NCBI RefSeq assembly: GCF_035581365.1
Contig: NZ_CP141590.1
Coordinates: forward strand, 682,001 to 746,000
Source: Tsuneonella sp. CC-YZS046
Lineage (GTDB): Bacteria; Pseudomonadota; Alphaproteobacteria; Sphingomonadales; Sphingomonadaceae
Direction: 5' to 3'
DNA length: 64,000 nucleotides
In this document: positions 53,106-63,396 of the stretch, piece after piece
Layout: each line of letters begins with the position of its first letter
Position numbering within the stretch: position 1 is the first letter of the stretch
Notes under the pieces: model-generated
Told to the model about the DNA's origin: nothing
Database searches by the model: none
Seen by the model: only the letters and a program-made list of their open reading frames with translations
Program-made: the position numbers and the translations under genes

Positions 53106-54590
53106 ATGAACGACATGACGCCCGGGCATATTGCCCATCCGGACCGCTTCTACATTGGCGGCGAATGGGTCGAGCCCAGCGGCAGCACCAAATTCGACGT
53201 GATAACGCCTTCGACGGAGGAGCTGTTCGTCTCGGTCGCGGAAGCGCAGACCGCCGATGTGGACAAGGCGGTCGCCGCGGCCCGTCATGCGTTCGACAAG
53301 GGGCCGTGGCCGCGCATGAGCCATGCCGAGCGGGCATCCTATATCGCCAGGTTCGCCGATCACATTCAGGACGGCGCGCCGGGCATGGCGCGCGCCTGGG
53401 CCAGCGAAATGGGCATCGTCGCGCCTTTCGCCGAATTGATGATGGGCAGCGTCGCCGACACCTACCGCTTCTATGCCGGCCTTGCCGACACCTTCGAATG
53501 GGAGGAGCGCCATCCGGCCAAAAGTGCGGAAGTGGCGCTGCTGGTGCGCGAGCCGGTGGGCGTGGTGGGCGCGATCATCCCCTGGAACGGCCCGCCGATC
53601 CTGATCGCATGGAAGATCGCCCCGGCGTTGCTGGCCGGATGCACCGTGGTGCTCAAGGCATCGCCCGAAGCGCCGAGCGCGGCCTATGCCGTGGCCGAGA
53701 TCGCGGAGAAGATCGGGCTGCCGCCGGGCGTGCTGAACGTCATCACGGCGGACCGGGAAGTATCGGAAGCGCTGGTGCGGCATCCGGGCGTGGACAAGAT
53801 CACCTTCACCGGCTCCAGCGCCGCGGGCAAGCGGGTCGCCTCGATCTGCGGGGAGCGGATCGCGCGTTGCACCCTGGAACTCGGCGGAAAGTCGGCGGCG
53901 GTCGTGCTCGAGGACATCGACGCGGCAACCGTGGCCCAGGCGATGGCCCAGAACGCCTCCTTCATGACCGGGCAGGTCTGCGCCGCGCTTACCCGCCTGG
54001 TCGTGCCGCGCAGCCGCTATGATGAGCTGGCCGACGCGCTTTCGGCGGCGTTCCGCGATATTCGCGTGGGCGATCCGCTGCAGCAGGGCACGCAGATGGG
54101 GCCGCTCGCCATGTCGCGCCAGCGCGACCGGGTGGAGCATTATCTCCAGGTCGGCCGCGCGGAAGGCGCGCAGGTGATCGTGGGCGGCGGGCGCCCGGCC
54201 GAAATGGAGCGCGGCTATTTCATCGAGCCGACGGTCTTCACCAATGTCGATCCGCGCGCCACGATCGCGCAGGAGGAAATCTTCGGCCCGGTCGTCAGCA
54301 TGATCGCCGCCGACAGCGAGGAACACGCCATCGACATCGCCAACGATACGGTGTTCGGCCTGTCCGGCTCGGTCTTCACCAACGATCCGGAGCGGGCCTA
54401 TCGAGTCGCCCGGCAGATGCGCGCGGGCACGGTCGGCCATAACGGCGCGACCGGGGACTTCTTCTCCATCGCCTTCGGCGGCTTCAAGCAGTCCGGCATC
54501 GGGCGCGAAGGCGGCGTGGAAGGGCTGAAGCCGTTCCTCGAGGCCAAGACCATCCTGCTGCATGGCGCGCCCGCTCACCTCAAGGGGTGA
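53106..54590 (+). CDS. aldehyde dehydrogenase
   Basis: A 494-residue ALDH-superfamily enzyme with GAIIPWNGPPIL, LELGGKSAAVVL and the catalytic Cys in MTGQVCAALTRLVV. The start follows GAGAGGACCCCGAG. It is alone between the oxidase operon and a reverse hydrolase gene. It resembles the copy at 2222 but substrate and pathway are not evident. Confidence 0.92.
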   Translation: MNDMTPGHIAHPDRFYIGGEWVEPSGSTKFDVITPSTEELFVSVAEAQTADVDKAVAAARHAFDKGPWPRMSHAERASYIARFADHIQDGAPGMARAWASEMGIVAPFAELMMGSVADTYRFYAGLADTFEWEERHPAKSAEVALLVREPVGVVGAIIPWNGPPILIAWKIAPALLAGCTVVLKASPEAPSAAYAVAEIAEKIGLPPGVLNVITADREVSEALVRHPGVDKITFTGSSAAGKRVASICGERIARCTLELGGKSAAVVLEDIDAATVAQAMAQNASFMTGQVCAALTRLVVPRSRYDELADALSAAFRDIRVGDPLQQGTQMGPLAMSRQRDRVEHYLQVGRAEGAQVIVGGGRPAEMERGYFIEPTVFTNVDPRATIAQEEIFGPVVSMIAADSEEHAIDIANDTVFGLSGSVFTNDPERAYRVARQMRAGTVGHNGATGDFFSIAFGGFKQSGIGREGGVEGLKPFLEAKTILLHGAPAHLKG

Positions 54591-54605
54591 GGGCGCCGCG
54601 CGTTC

Positions 54606-55547
54606 TCAGGCTTGCCGGAGGAACAGGCGCACTCCGGCAAGCGCCTTGGCGAGGTCCTTCGTCACCGAGGGAAGGGCGGCGCGCATGATCGCGAAATTAT
54701 GCACCACGCCCTCTGCCTCCAGCAGCAGGGTGGGGACACCCGCTTCCGCCAGCCGGGCGGCATAGGCCCGCCCCTGATCGCGCAGCGGATCAAGCGATGC
54801 GGTGTGGATCACGGCAGGGGGCAGGCCGGCGGCCGCACCCTTGATCGGCGATGCGCGCCAGCTCTCCGCATCGGGGGCGTAAAGGCCGTTGAACCACACG
54901 ATCTCGCGGGTTTCGAGGAAATAGCCCTTCGCAAACTCCCTCAGCGAACGATAGCTGCCGCTGCCCAGATCGACCGTGGGATAGATCAGCCATTGGCAGA
55001 TCACCGGGGCATCGGCGGCTTCGTCCCGCAGCGCCATGGCCGTGACGGCCGCCAGCGCGCCGCCCGCGCTGTCCCCTGCAAAAACGAGGCCGGAGACAGT
55101 GAACCCCAGCTCCGCGGGGCTGGAAGCGATCCAGCGCGCCGCCGCTTCGCAATCGTCCGGCCCGGCTGGCCAGGGATGCTCCGGCGCGAGCCGGTAATCC
55201 ACCGCGATCACGGGCAGATCCAGCTCCTTGGCGATATGGCTGCACAGCGAGGCATGGCTGTCGAGATCGCCGATCACGAAGCCGCCGCCGTGGAAATAGA
55301 GCAGGGCGGATGAGGATTCCCGGCTTTCGCGCGAATCGTATAGCCGCAGGGGCAACGGATCGCCGCCGGGGCCGGGAATGGTCCAGTCCCGGCGCACCGG
55401 CAGCTGCACTTCGGGAAGATCGAGCCGCGCGGCGCGGCGCATCATGTCCCGCGCCCCTTCCGGCCCCACCTCCGTCACCGAAGGGGCGGCAAGCTCCCTG
55501 ATCTTCTGGAGCAGGAACTGGACGTCGGGGCGGATGAAATGGCTCAT
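54606..55547 (-). CDS. alpha/beta hydrolase, hormone-sensitive lipase family
   Basis: A 313-residue HSL-type esterase with LYFHGGGFVIGDLDSH (oxyanion hole), VFAGDSAGGALAAVTA (Ser nucleophile) and VVHNFAIMR near the catalytic His. Similar in type to the hydrolase at 5353. Convergent with the aldehyde dehydrogenase, 15 bp apart. Substrate unknown; short-chain esters are typical. Confidence 0.88.
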   Translation of the reverse strand: MSHFIRPDVQFLLQKIRELAAPSVTEVGPEGARDMMRRAARLDLPEVQLPVRRDWTIPGPGGDPLPLRLYDSRESRESSSALLYFHGGGFVIGDLDSHASLCSHIAKELDLPVIAVDYRLAPEHPWPAGPDDCEAAARWIASSPAELGFTVSGLVFAGDSAGGALAAVTAMALRDEAADAPVICQWLIYPTVDLGSGSYRSLREFAKGYFLETREIVWFNGLYAPDAESWRASPIKGAAAGLPPAVIHTASLDPLRDQGRAYAARLAEAGVPTLLLEAEGVVHNFAIMRAALPSVTKDLAKALAGVRLFLRQA

Positions 55548-55651
55548 GGAAACTCCCGGCTATGCTGCGATGCAATATAGCCGGGAGGAAAGCGCAGGCA
55601 ACCGGCTGTCTGCGCTATTTACGTGCCTGTCCGCGCGGCTTGCGTGCCGTT

Positions 55652-57622
55652 CTATGCCTGCTCCACGCTCGCGCGAGGCCGGTTGGCGAGCAGATCGTCC
55701 ACCACCGATGGATCGGCGAGGGTGGAGGTGTCGCCCAGATTGCCGGTATCGTTTTCCGCGATCTTGCGCAGGATGCGGCGCATGATCTTGCCCGACCGGG
55801 TCTTGGGCAGGGCCGGGGCGAACTGGATCACATCGGGCGTGGCGATCGGGCCGATCTCGTGGCGAACCCATTGCACCAGCTCCTTGCGCAGCTCGTCGGT
55901 GGGCTCCACGCCTTCCATCGGCGTGACATAGGCATAGATGCCCTGGCCCTTCACATCGTGCGGCATCCCGACCACGGCGGCTTCCGCCACATTGTCATGG
56001 GCGACCAGCGCGCTCTCGATCTCGGCCGTGCCCATGCGGTGGCCGGAAACGTTGATTACGTCGTCGATGCGCCCGGTTATCCAGTAATAGCCGTCCTCGT
56101 CCCGGCGGCAGCCGTCGCCAGTGAAGTAATAGCCCTTGAAGGTGCTGAAATAGGTCTGAAAGAAGCGCTCGTCGTCGCCATAGACGGTGCGCATCTGGCC
56201 GGGCCAGCTGTCGGTGATGACCAGCGCGCCTTCGCCCGGGCCTTCGATCAGTTTCCCGTCATTATCCACCAGCGCGGGCTTCACGCCGAATATCGGCTTG
56301 GTCGCGCTGCCGGGCTTCAGGTCGATGGCGCCGGGCAGGGGCGTAATCATGTGGCCGCCGGTTTCGGTCTGCCACCAGGTATCCACGATCGGGCAGCGCC
56401 CTTCGCCGACCACATTGTAATACCATTCCCAGGCTTCGGGATTGATCGGCTCGCCCACGGTGCCCAGCAATTTCAGGCTCTTGCGGCTGGATTTTCTCAC
56501 CCAATCGTCGCCTTCGCGCATCAGCGCGCGCAGGGCCGTGGGCGCAGTGTAGAATATCTCGACATCGTATTTGTCGATCACCTGCCAGAAGCGGGAATGA
56601 TCGGGGAAATTGGGCACGCCCTCGAACATCAGGCTGGTGCCGCCATTGGCCAGCGGCCCGTAGACCACATAGCTGTGGCCCGTCACCCAGCCGATGTCCG
56701 CCGCGCACCAGTAGATCTGATTGCTCCCGTCTGCATGGGGGCGGTAATCGAAGGTGTATTCATGGGTCATGCTGGTCCACACCGCATAGCCGCCGGTGGT
56801 GTGGAGCACACCCTTCGGCTTGCCGGTAGAGCCGGAGGTGTAGAGGATGAACAGCGGGTCTTCGGCGTTCATTTCCTCGGCAGGGCATTCGCCGGGCTGC
56901 CCGGCAATGGCGTCATGCCACCAGATGTCGCGCCCTTCCTTCATCGGCACGCCGGCGCCGGTATGGCTGACCACGATCACCCGGCTGACCGAGGCGTGAT
57001 GGGCCAGCGCCTCGTCGACATTGGCCTTCAGCGGAACCTTGCGGCCCCCGCGCAGGCCTTCATCGGACGTTATCACGATGTCGCTGGCGCAATCCTCGAT
57101 CCGCCCGCCCAGCGCTTCCGGCGAGAAGCCGGCGAAGACGATGGAATGGATCGCGCCGATCCGGGCGCAGGCCAGCATGGCCACCGCGGCTTCGGGGATC
57201 ATCGGCAGGTAGATCGTCACGCGATCGCCCTTCTTCACCCCATTGGCCTTGAGGGCATTGGCGAAGCGGCAGGTTTCTTCGTGCAATTCGCGATAGGTCA
57301 GCGTGCGGCCGGGGCTTTTCGGATCGTCCGGTTCCCAGATGATCGCCACCGTATCGCCCTTGGCGGCCAGATGGCGATCGAGGCAGTTGGCGGAGAGGTT
57401 CAATGTTCCGTCATGGAACCAGCGAATGCCGAACCCTTCCTGATCGAAGCAGGTGTCCTTGACCTGGGTGAAGGGCTTGATCCAGTCGATCCGCCTGGCT
57501 TCTTCCGCCCAGAAGCCTTCCGGATCGTTCACCGAGCGCTCGTATTTTTCGGCATAGGCTCGCGCATCTATCAGCGCGTTGCTGGCCCATTCGGCTGGCA
57601 CCGGGTGTATAGCTTCAGACAT
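55652..57622 (-). CDS. acsA: acetyl-CoA synthetase
   Basis: A 656-residue AMP-forming ligase making acetyl-CoA from acetate. The P-loop [20 protein letters not shown], the TWWQTETGG acyl-pocket block with its Trp, and the C-terminal [10 protein letters not shown] with the catalytic (and acetylatable) Lys are diagnostic. ATG 57622 follows GGAGAGCAAGGA. Complements the glyoxylate shunt encoded 10 kb upstream. The gap at 55548-55651 holds nothing recognisable. Confidence 0.95.
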   Translation of the reverse strand: MSEAIHPVPAEWASNALIDARAYAEKYERSVNDPEGFWAEEARRIDWIKPFTQVKDTCFDQEGFGIRWFHDGTLNLSANCLDRHLAAKGDTVAIIWEPDDPKSPGRTLTYRELHEETCRFANALKANGVKKGDRVTIYLPMIPEAAVAMLACARIGAIHSIVFAGFSPEALGGRIEDCASDIVITSDEGLRGGRKVPLKANVDEALAHHASVSRVIVVSHTGAGVPMKEGRDIWWHDAIAGQPGECPAEEMNAEDPLFILYTSGSTGKPKGVLHTTGGYAVWTSMTHEYTFDYRPHADGSNQIYWCAADIGWVTGHSYVVYGPLANGGTSLMFEGVPNFPDHSRFWQVIDKYDVEIFYTAPTALRALMREGDDWVRKSSRKSLKLLGTVGEPINPEAWEWYYNVVGEGRCPIVDTWWQTETGGHMITPLPGAIDLKPGSATKPIFGVKPALVDNDGKLIEGPGEGALVITDSWPGQMRTVYGDDERFFQTYFSTFKGYYFTGDGCRRDEDGYYWITGRIDDVINVSGHRMGTAEIESALVAHDNVAEAAVVGMPHDVKGQGIYAYVTPMEGVEPTDELRKELVQWVRHEIGPIATPDVIQFAPALPKTRSGKIMRRILRKIAENDTGNLGDTSTLADPSVVDDLLANRPRASVEQA

Positions 57623-57651
57623 TCCTTGCTCTCCGAAATTACAAATTGCGC

Positions 57652-58200
57652 TCAAAGGGCGCCGAAACGGCTTTGGAAGCCTGCCGTATCGCCTTTGGCC
57701 AGAAACCGGGCCTGTTCAACCCAATTATCCCGCCTGATGCGGCCCTGGAAACTGCCAAGCTGGGCATCGATGCGGTCTATATCCGCATCCGTCCAGTTCG
57801 CGATCTGATCAAAGCTGTTAACCCCCAGCGAACAAAGCAGCGTATTCAGCTTGGGGCCCACACCCTTGAGCCGGGTGAGATCGTCGGCGGCCTTATCCGT
57901 CGCCTGCGCGCTCGCCGAATCGGCGTGCTGGTGTTCCGCCGCGAGCACGGCGGCCGCCACCGCTTCGCCTGCCCCCGCCAGTCCTTCTGGCGTGGCGGGA
58001 GGAATCTCGACTGCCTGCGCCGCCGGCGGCGCATCTATCAGGGCCTGATTGCGCCGCGCCGGTTCCTCGCTTTCCTTTTCCGTCGAAGCGATCACCACGC
58101 GGGTCTTGCGATTGGCCGCGAAGACGAACCACGCCACGACGATCCCGATAATCAGCGCGACGAGGATCAGCACCCAATATTGAGCCAGCAGTTCGTTCAT
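57652..58200 (-). CDS. membrane-anchored helix-hairpin-helix protein
   Basis: A 182-residue protein with an N-terminal membrane helix ([23 protein letters not shown]), a low-complexity linker rich in Ala, Glu and Pro, and a C-terminal helix-hairpin-helix domain ([30 protein letters not shown]). That domain resembles those of DNA-binding and ribosomal-like proteins. Its start overlaps the upstream 38-residue gene in an ATGA junction. The role is unknown; similar proteins are annotated as hypothetical. Confidence 0.72.
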   Translation of the reverse strand: MNELLAQYWVLILVALIIGIVVAWFVFAANRKTRVVIASTEKESEEPARRNQALIDAPPAAQAVEIPPATPEGLAGAGEAVAAAVLAAEHQHADSASAQATDKAADDLTRLKGVGPKLNTLLCSLGVNSFDQIANWTDADIDRIDAQLGSFQGRIRRDNWVEQARFLAKGDTAGFQSRFGAL

Positions 58201-58313
58201 TCACCGTTCTCCCGCAATTGGTCGCCCGCGCGGCCCCATATCGCCCAGCCGATCGCCAGGCCAATGCCATAAGCGAATAGCAGCAATAACATCAGTTCCA
58301 GCCAGATCGGCAT
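58197..58313 (-). CDS. 38-residue membrane peptide
   Basis: A very short gene: MPIWLELMLLLLFAYGIGLA is a hydrophobic helix, followed by GWAIWGRAGDQ and a charged end. AGGAAACC precedes its ATG and it overlaps the helix-hairpin-helix gene by 4 bp, which supports translation. It lies 9 bp after the OmpA-domain gene. Function unknown. Confidence 0.62.
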   Translation of the reverse strand: MPIWLELMLLLLFAYGIGLAIGWAIWGRAGDQLRENGE

Positions 58314-58322
58314 CGAGGTTTC

Positions 58323-59063
58323 CTAATAGGGGCCTGGAGTATCCACAGGGGTGGGCTTGACCGGCATCGTCGCGATCACCGAAAATTCGATCCGGCGGTT
58401 GGCGGGGTCGGAAGGGTCCAGCCCGTTTATCGGCTCCGCCGATCCCACCCCGTTCGCCCTCAGGCCGTCGGCAGGTATGCCGCGCGCGATCAGGACCTGG
58501 CGGACGGCATCGGCCCGTTCCTGTGAAAGTATCAGGTTCCCGGCGACGTTGCCCGAGGAATCCGTATGGCCGACGATGGCGATGATGCTTCCCAGGCAGG
58601 GCCGCAGCGCTTCGGCGACTTCCCCCACCAGGCCGAGGCTGGCTGGATCTATATCCGCGCTCGATTCCTCGAAACGGATGGTGCGGGCGCGCAACAGGGC
58701 ATCCACATCCTGTTCGCAATGGAGCGGCTTGGGCGGCTCTTCCCCAACCGTCTTGATGGACGATCCCCCCGCCCAGCGGATTGCGCCCACGCCCGGAATG
58801 GAGGCGACCGCACGCGCCACCGCGAGGCGCGTCTCATTGCTCAGCTTTTCTCCGCCGCGCAGAACCGGATGCCGGGTGGGCCACCCTTGATTCGTGTGGA
58901 AATCCGGCACGACGCCTCTGCCGCCGGCCTTCGCTATCGCATGTCGCGCCTGCGCGGAAAGCCGGGTAGCCAGCATCTTGCCGCTGTAATGCGCCGCGCC
59001 AAGCGCGAGCAGCGCGGACAATACCGCGCCGGCAACCGGAAACAGAATTCGGCCATGCTGCAT
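58323..59063 (-). CDS. OmpA-like peptidoglycan-associated protein
   Basis: A 246-residue protein with an N-terminal hydrophobic segment (ILFPVAGAVLSALLALGAAH) that anchors or exports it and a C-terminal OmpA domain, including IIAIVGHTDSSGNVAGNLILSQERA and GVGSAEPINGLDPSDPANRRIEFSV. It would contact peptidoglycan. The ribosome site AAAGGAAGGTC is strong. Part of a reverse-strand group with the VWA lipoprotein upstream and two membrane proteins downstream. Confidence 0.85.
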   Translation of the reverse strand: MQHGRILFPVAGAVLSALLALGAAHYSGKMLATRLSAQARHAIAKAGGRGVVPDFHTNQGWPTRHPVLRGGEKLSNETRLAVARAVASIPGVGAIRWAGGSSIKTVGEEPPKPLHCEQDVDALLRARTIRFEESSADIDPASLGLVGEVAEALRPCLGSIIAIVGHTDSSGNVAGNLILSQERADAVRQVLIARGIPADGLRANGVGSAEPINGLDPSDPANRRIEFSVIATMPVKPTPVDTPGPY

Positions 59064-59110
59064 GACCTTCCTTTAATCGGCAGAATTGCCGGGGGGAAGG
59101 GCTTGCCGCG

Positions 59111-60802
59111 CTATTGCTTGTCCAACCCGTCCGCCACCGAAGCGAGGCGCAGGAATTCCTGCCGCCAGAAATCGGTCTGCTTCCCGGCCAGGGCAACGAT
59201 TTGCGGAAAACCGAAATCGCCCAGCAAGGGATCGCCCCTCAGCTTCTGGCCATAGGCGGCAACGGCGGCGGCAAAGGCGAAATCGCCCTTCGGAAGGGCC
59301 GCTGTCTGCAGCGCGGCGGCTGGAACGGTTCGTTCGATCAGCTTCGATGTGGCGCCGTCCGGCATCTTGTAGCGCAGCCTGACGTGGGCAAGCTCGGACA
59401 GTTTGGACGTGGCCGCTTTCGCCGGCGTATCCTCATAACGGCGGGGGGCGATCCAGCCTTTCGCATCGACCGGAACGATTTCATAGATCGCGGTGACCTG
59501 ATGCCCCGCGCCGATGTCGCCCGCATCGATCTTGTCGTTGTCGAAATCCTCTTCCCGCAGGGCACGGTTCTCATAGCCCAGCAGGCGATACTGGCTGACC
59601 TGCGCGGGGTTGAACTCGACCTGGATCTTCACGTCCTTGGCGATGGTGAAGAGGGTGGACTGCATCTCGTCCGAAAGGACCTTCTCGGCTTCGAGCGCGC
59701 TGTCGATATAGGCGTAATTGCCGTTTCCGTGATTGGCGACCTGCTCCATCATCGCTTCGTTGTAATTGCCGGTGCCGAAGCCGAGCGTGGTCAGGGTGAT
59801 GCCGCTGTCGCGCTCTTTCTCGATTATCTCGATCAGGGCCTTGTTGTCGGTAAGCCCGACGTTGAAATCCCCGTCGGTGGCCAGGATCACGCGGTTGACC
59901 CCGCCCTCGATCCGGTTGTCGCGCGCGACCTGATAGGCGAGCTTTAGCCCGGCCCCGCCGGCGGTGGAGCCGCCTGCCTCGAGGCGATTCAAGGCGTCGC
60001 GGATCTTCCTCGTGTCATTGGTCGGCTCGAGCACCAGCCCGGCCGCCCCGGCATAGACCACCACGGACACGCGGTCCTTCTGGGAAAGTTCGCCGGCCAG
60101 CTTGGACAGCGCGGTCTTGACCAGCGGCAGCTTGTCGGCGCTGTTCATGGAACCGGAAACATCGAGCAGGAAGACGAGGTTGGCGGGCGGCCGGTCCTTG
60201 CGCGGCAGATCGTATCCGCGCAGGCCGATCCGCAGCAGGCGCGTGTTTTCGTTCCAGGGGGTGCGGGCGACATCGGTGGCGACGGTGAAGGGGACTGCCC
60301 GCGTTTCCGGCGTGGCATAGTCGTAGCGGAAATAATTGATCATTTCCTCGGTCCGCACCGCATCCCGGGGCGGACGTATGCCTTGCGTCAGGAAACGGCG
60401 GGTATTGGCGTATGCCCCGGTATCCACGTCCACGGAGAAGGTGGAAACCGGCTCTGCCGAAACCAGCTTGACCGGCGAGACTTCCTCACCGTCGTAGCGC
60501 TCGCGCCCCGGATCGGTCGGCACGACCACCGGGGGGACGTAATAGCCCGGCGCGGCGCGAACCATCTCCGCCCTGGGCGACAGGACGGCGGGAGATGGCG
60601 GGGGAGGGGGCGGCGGCGGCGGTGGAGGCGGTGTGGTGGGTGTGCCCCCCTCCTGCGCGGCAGCCTGGGACGCATCATTCGCGGCTTTCGTTTCACCCTG
60701 CGCGCCCTGCGCGGTGACGATGATGTCCTTGTCCCGCTGGGCGGCGCAGCCCGCGACGAGAATGAGGGCACAGCCGGCAAAAAGGGGTGCGGCAAGACGC
60801 AT
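59111..60802 (-). CDS. von Willebrand factor A-domain lipoprotein
   Basis: A 563-residue protein with a lipoprotein signal ending in LVAGC (Cys19), a segment DKDIIVTAQG at about 24-33 that resembles a TonB box, a run of about 14 prolines near residue 60-75 and a VWA domain with the MIDAS motif DVSGSMNS near 215. The YfbK-type N-terminal and C-terminal parts flank the VWA core. It likely sits in the envelope and binds a partner through Mg. The poly-Pro linker could span the periplasm. Function of the family is poorly known. Confidence 0.85.
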   Translation of the reverse strand: MRLAAPLFAGCALILVAGCAAQRDKDIIVTAQGAQGETKAANDASQAAAQEGGTPTTPPPPPPPPPPPPSPAVLSPRAEMVRAAPGYYVPPVVVPTDPGRERYDGEEVSPVKLVSAEPVSTFSVDVDTGAYANTRRFLTQGIRPPRDAVRTEEMINYFRYDYATPETRAVPFTVATDVARTPWNENTRLLRIGLRGYDLPRKDRPPANLVFLLDVSGSMNSADKLPLVKTALSKLAGELSQKDRVSVVVYAGAAGLVLEPTNDTRKIRDALNRLEAGGSTAGGAGLKLAYQVARDNRIEGGVNRVILATDGDFNVGLTDNKALIEIIEKERDSGITLTTLGFGTGNYNEAMMEQVANHGNGNYAYIDSALEAEKVLSDEMQSTLFTIAKDVKIQVEFNPAQVSQYRLLGYENRALREEDFDNDKIDAGDIGAGHQVTAIYEIVPVDAKGWIAPRRYEDTPAKAATSKLSELAHVRLRYKMPDGATSKLIERTVPAAALQTAALPKGDFAFAAAVAAYGQKLRGDPLLGDFGFPQIVALAGKQTDFWRQEFLRLASVADGLDKQ

Positions 60803-60895
60803 GACGGGACCTCTCCTCCAGGTTCGATCGCTGCGGCGGAAGCTCGTGCCGGGCGGGTGAATGACGACTGAACGCCCTTGGCCGACGACGAATCG

Positions 60896-62383
60896 TTAGC
60901 CCCCGTGCGGCGCGATCTTGCGGCGGAACAGCAAGCGGTCTTCCGGGCCGAAACCGCGCCGCCAGATTACGAAGCCGTAGGTGAGCAGGATGGCGGGAAT
61001 GCCGAACAGCAATTCCATCCATTCCGGCAGCAGGGTGGCGATATAGCCGACGGCCACCGCCGGTGCGGCGGCCCAGATCAGCGCCCAGCGCCAGTTGTTG
61101 ACCGGCTCGCGCAGGATGCGCTTGAGCAGCCATGCCTTGGCGATCGAGGCTGCCCCCAGGGCGACCATCAGCGCCGCCGCGGCGCCTGCCGCCATGAATA
61201 ATTCATTGAAGCCGAGGCGCCGGATCAGGATGATGAAGCCCACGGTCAGGGCTGCCTGCAGCGCGATCGTCAGGATCGAGAGATACAGGTTGCGCATGCG
61301 CGCCACATAGACCAGCGCGGCCTCGGAAACGACGGCGGTGGCCGCCGCCACTTCCGCCGCGAGCAGGAACGCCAGCGCGCCGGTGCCGCCCACGAAGTTC
61401 GGCCCGACCAGGCCCATCACCCCTTCGCCGGGAATGCCGAGCGCAAGGGCGATGCCCGCCTGCGCGGCCGTGATCCAGAACCCGACCTGGCAGACCTGCC
61501 CGGCAATCGCCGCGAAGTTCTTTTCCTTCAGATTGCGGGTGATGACCGGGCCGAGGATCGGCTCGAAGCTGGTCTTGAGCTTCTGCGGCAGGCTGGCGAC
61601 CTGCTGGGCCACATAATAGATCCCCACCGTGCTGGGATGGGTGAACAGGCCCAGTATCGCGATGTCCAGGCGCCTCGTGCCCCATTCGATCGCATCGGCG
61701 GTGGCCAGGGGCAGGCTCTGGCCCACCAGCCGCGCCATCTGGCCGGGATGCGGGCGCCATGCTTCCGGCTTTCCATAGGTGCGCAGCAGCGGGATGAAGG
61801 CGACGATGGCCGCGGCGAACACCGAGGCGAGATAGGCGATGGACAGGCCGCTGCTGCGGTCGACGAAATACATGGCCCCGGCCATGATCGAGATCGTCCA
61901 TGGCTCGACGATCGCCCGCGCCCTGACCGTGGTGGCGATGTCGTAGCGATAGGCTTGCGCCGCCAGCGCCACTTCCGTGAGCGCGAGGGGAATGATCGCG
62001 AACGGCAGCAGGCGGTCGATTTCGGTATAGTGTCCGCTCGGGAACATCGGCACCGGGAAGGCATAGAGCGCGAGCGCGCCCGCGCTGGAGAACAGCAGCG
62101 CCAGCAGCATCCCGTCCGCCACGATGTTGGCGGGCTTGCGCACCTCGTCCTGCGAAAGCCACTGGGCGAGGCCGCGCTTCATGCCCAGTGCGCAGAGCTG
62201 CCCGATCAGTTCGATGACCACCAGGGCCGAGGCGAAGCGGCCCAGCGATTCCGCGCCGAACATGCGGCCGGCAATGAACAGGAAAGGCAGCCGGGCCGCG
62301 AGGCGAAGGAGGAAACCGAAGAAATTGGTCCGCCCGCCCTTCGCCAGGGCGGCAATATCGCTTTGCGATTTGTCGTCCGTCAC
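60896..62383 (-). CDS. polysaccharide/lipid flippase-like membrane protein
   Basis: A 495-residue protein with about 12-14 membrane helices of the Wzx/MATE-like polysaccharide exporter type (LLRLAARLPFLFIAGRMFGAESLG at the start, with paired Gly-rich helices). It would move a lipid-linked saccharide across the inner membrane. GTG 62383 overlaps gpsA by 4 bp. No glycosyltransferases adjoin it in the window, so its substrate is unknown. Confidence 0.82.
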   Translation of the reverse strand: MTDDKSQSDIAALAKGGRTNFFGFLLRLAARLPFLFIAGRMFGAESLGRFASALVVIELIGQLCALGMKRGLAQWLSQDEVRKPANIVADGMLLALLFSSAGALALYAFPVPMFPSGHYTEIDRLLPFAIIPLALTEVALAAQAYRYDIATTVRARAIVEPWTISIMAGAMYFVDRSSGLSIAYLASVFAAAIVAFIPLLRTYGKPEAWRPHPGQMARLVGQSLPLATADAIEWGTRRLDIAILGLFTHPSTVGIYYVAQQVASLPQKLKTSFEPILGPVITRNLKEKNFAAIAGQVCQVGFWITAAQAGIALALGIPGEGVMGLVGPNFVGGTGALAFLLAAEVAAATAVVSEAALVYVARMRNLYLSILTIALQAALTVGFIILIRRLGFNELFMAAGAAAALMVALGAASIAKAWLLKRILREPVNNWRWALIWAAAPAVAVGYIATLLPEWMELLFGIPAILLTYGFVIWRRGFGPEDRLLFRRKIAPHGG

Positions 62384-63396
62384 GCAGGCGCGCCTTGTTC
62401 GGCCTTCAGCGGCCGGGCCAGCATGTCGCTGACCACCGCGGCGGCGGTCGCGCCTTCAAGCAGGCGGTTGACCGCCGCGACGATCGGCATGGCCACCCCA
62501 TGATATTCGGCCAGTTCGACCAGCACCGGCGCGGTATGCGCCCCTTCCGCCACGGTCGAGCGGTTGGCCATCAGCTCCTGCGCCGAACGGCCCTCGCCCA
62601 ATGCCTTGCCCAGCGAGAAATTGCGGCTGGAGGTGGAGGAGCAGGTCAGCACCAGATCGCCCAGGCCGCACAGCCCGGCCAGCGTATCGCGCCTTGCCCC
62701 CAGCGCTTCGCCGAAGCGCAGCATCTCCGCATAGCCGCGGGCGATCAGCGCGGCCCGGGCGTTCTGTCCCAGCTGCAAGCCGTCGACCACGCCGCAGGCG
62801 ATGGCCAGCACATTCTTGACCGCGCCGCCGATCTCCGCCCCGATCACGTCGTCCGAGTAATAGGGGCGAAAGCTGGATCTGGCGATCCTGTCGGCCAGGC
62901 GCGCCCATTGCGCTTCGCCCCCGCCGCAGGCCAGCGTCACGGCGGTGGGCAAGCCGGCGGCGACCTCATGCGCGAATGTCGGGCCGGACAGCACGGCGAT
63001 CTCGCTCGCGGGCGCCGCGTCGCGCGCGACATCGCTCATGAGGCGGCGGCTGCCCGCCTCGATCCCCTTGGAGCAAAGCACGATGTCGCGCGGCACGGCG
63101 GGTATCCGCCCCAGGATGGAGGCCATGTGCTGCGCAGGCGTGACGACCAGCGCGATGTCGCATTGCGCCAGATCGCCAAGATCGCCGGTCGCGCGGATCG
63201 AGGGCGCAAGCTCCGCCGATGGCAGGTAAAGCCCGTTGCGGCGCTGGGTGTTGATTTCGTCCACCAGTTCAGGCTCGCGCGCCCAGAGCAGCACCGCGCT
63301 TCCGTCCGAGGCAAGCATCTGGGCAAGGGCTGTGCCCCATGCCCCGGCGCCGATTACCCCCAGTTTCGGGCCCAGCTTCGGATTATCGCCGCTCAT
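62380..63396 (-). CDS. gpsA: glycerol-3-phosphate dehydrogenase [NAD(P)+]
   Basis: A 338-residue enzyme reducing dihydroxyacetone phosphate to sn-glycerol-3-phosphate for phospholipids. VIGAGAWGTALAQMLA is the Rossmann motif; GAVKNVLAIACGVVDGLQLGQNARAALIARG contains the catalytic Lys and signature. It overlaps the tsaD stop by 4 bp (ATGA), a common gene pairing. Confidence 0.95.
   Translation of the reverse strand: MSGDNPKLGPKLGVIGAGAWGTALAQMLASDGSAVLLWAREPELVDEINTQRRNGLYLPSAELAPSIRATGDLGDLAQCDIALVVTPAQHMASILGRIPAVPRDIVLCSKGIEAGSRRLMSDVARDAAPASEIAVLSGPTFAHEVAAGLPTAVTLACGGGEAQWARLADRIARSSFRPYYSDDVIGAEIGGAVKNVLAIACGVVDGLQLGQNARAALIARGYAEMLRFGEALGARRDTLAGLCGLGDLVLTCSSTSSRNFSLGKALGEGRSAQELMANRSTVAEGAHTAPVLVELAEYHGVAMPIVAAVNRLLEGATAAAVVSDMLARPLKAEQGAPA

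Noticed and set aside
55562-57808. 748-codon forward frame opposite acetyl-CoA synthetase
   Set aside because: Antisense shadow; the reverse strand carries all ANL motifs.
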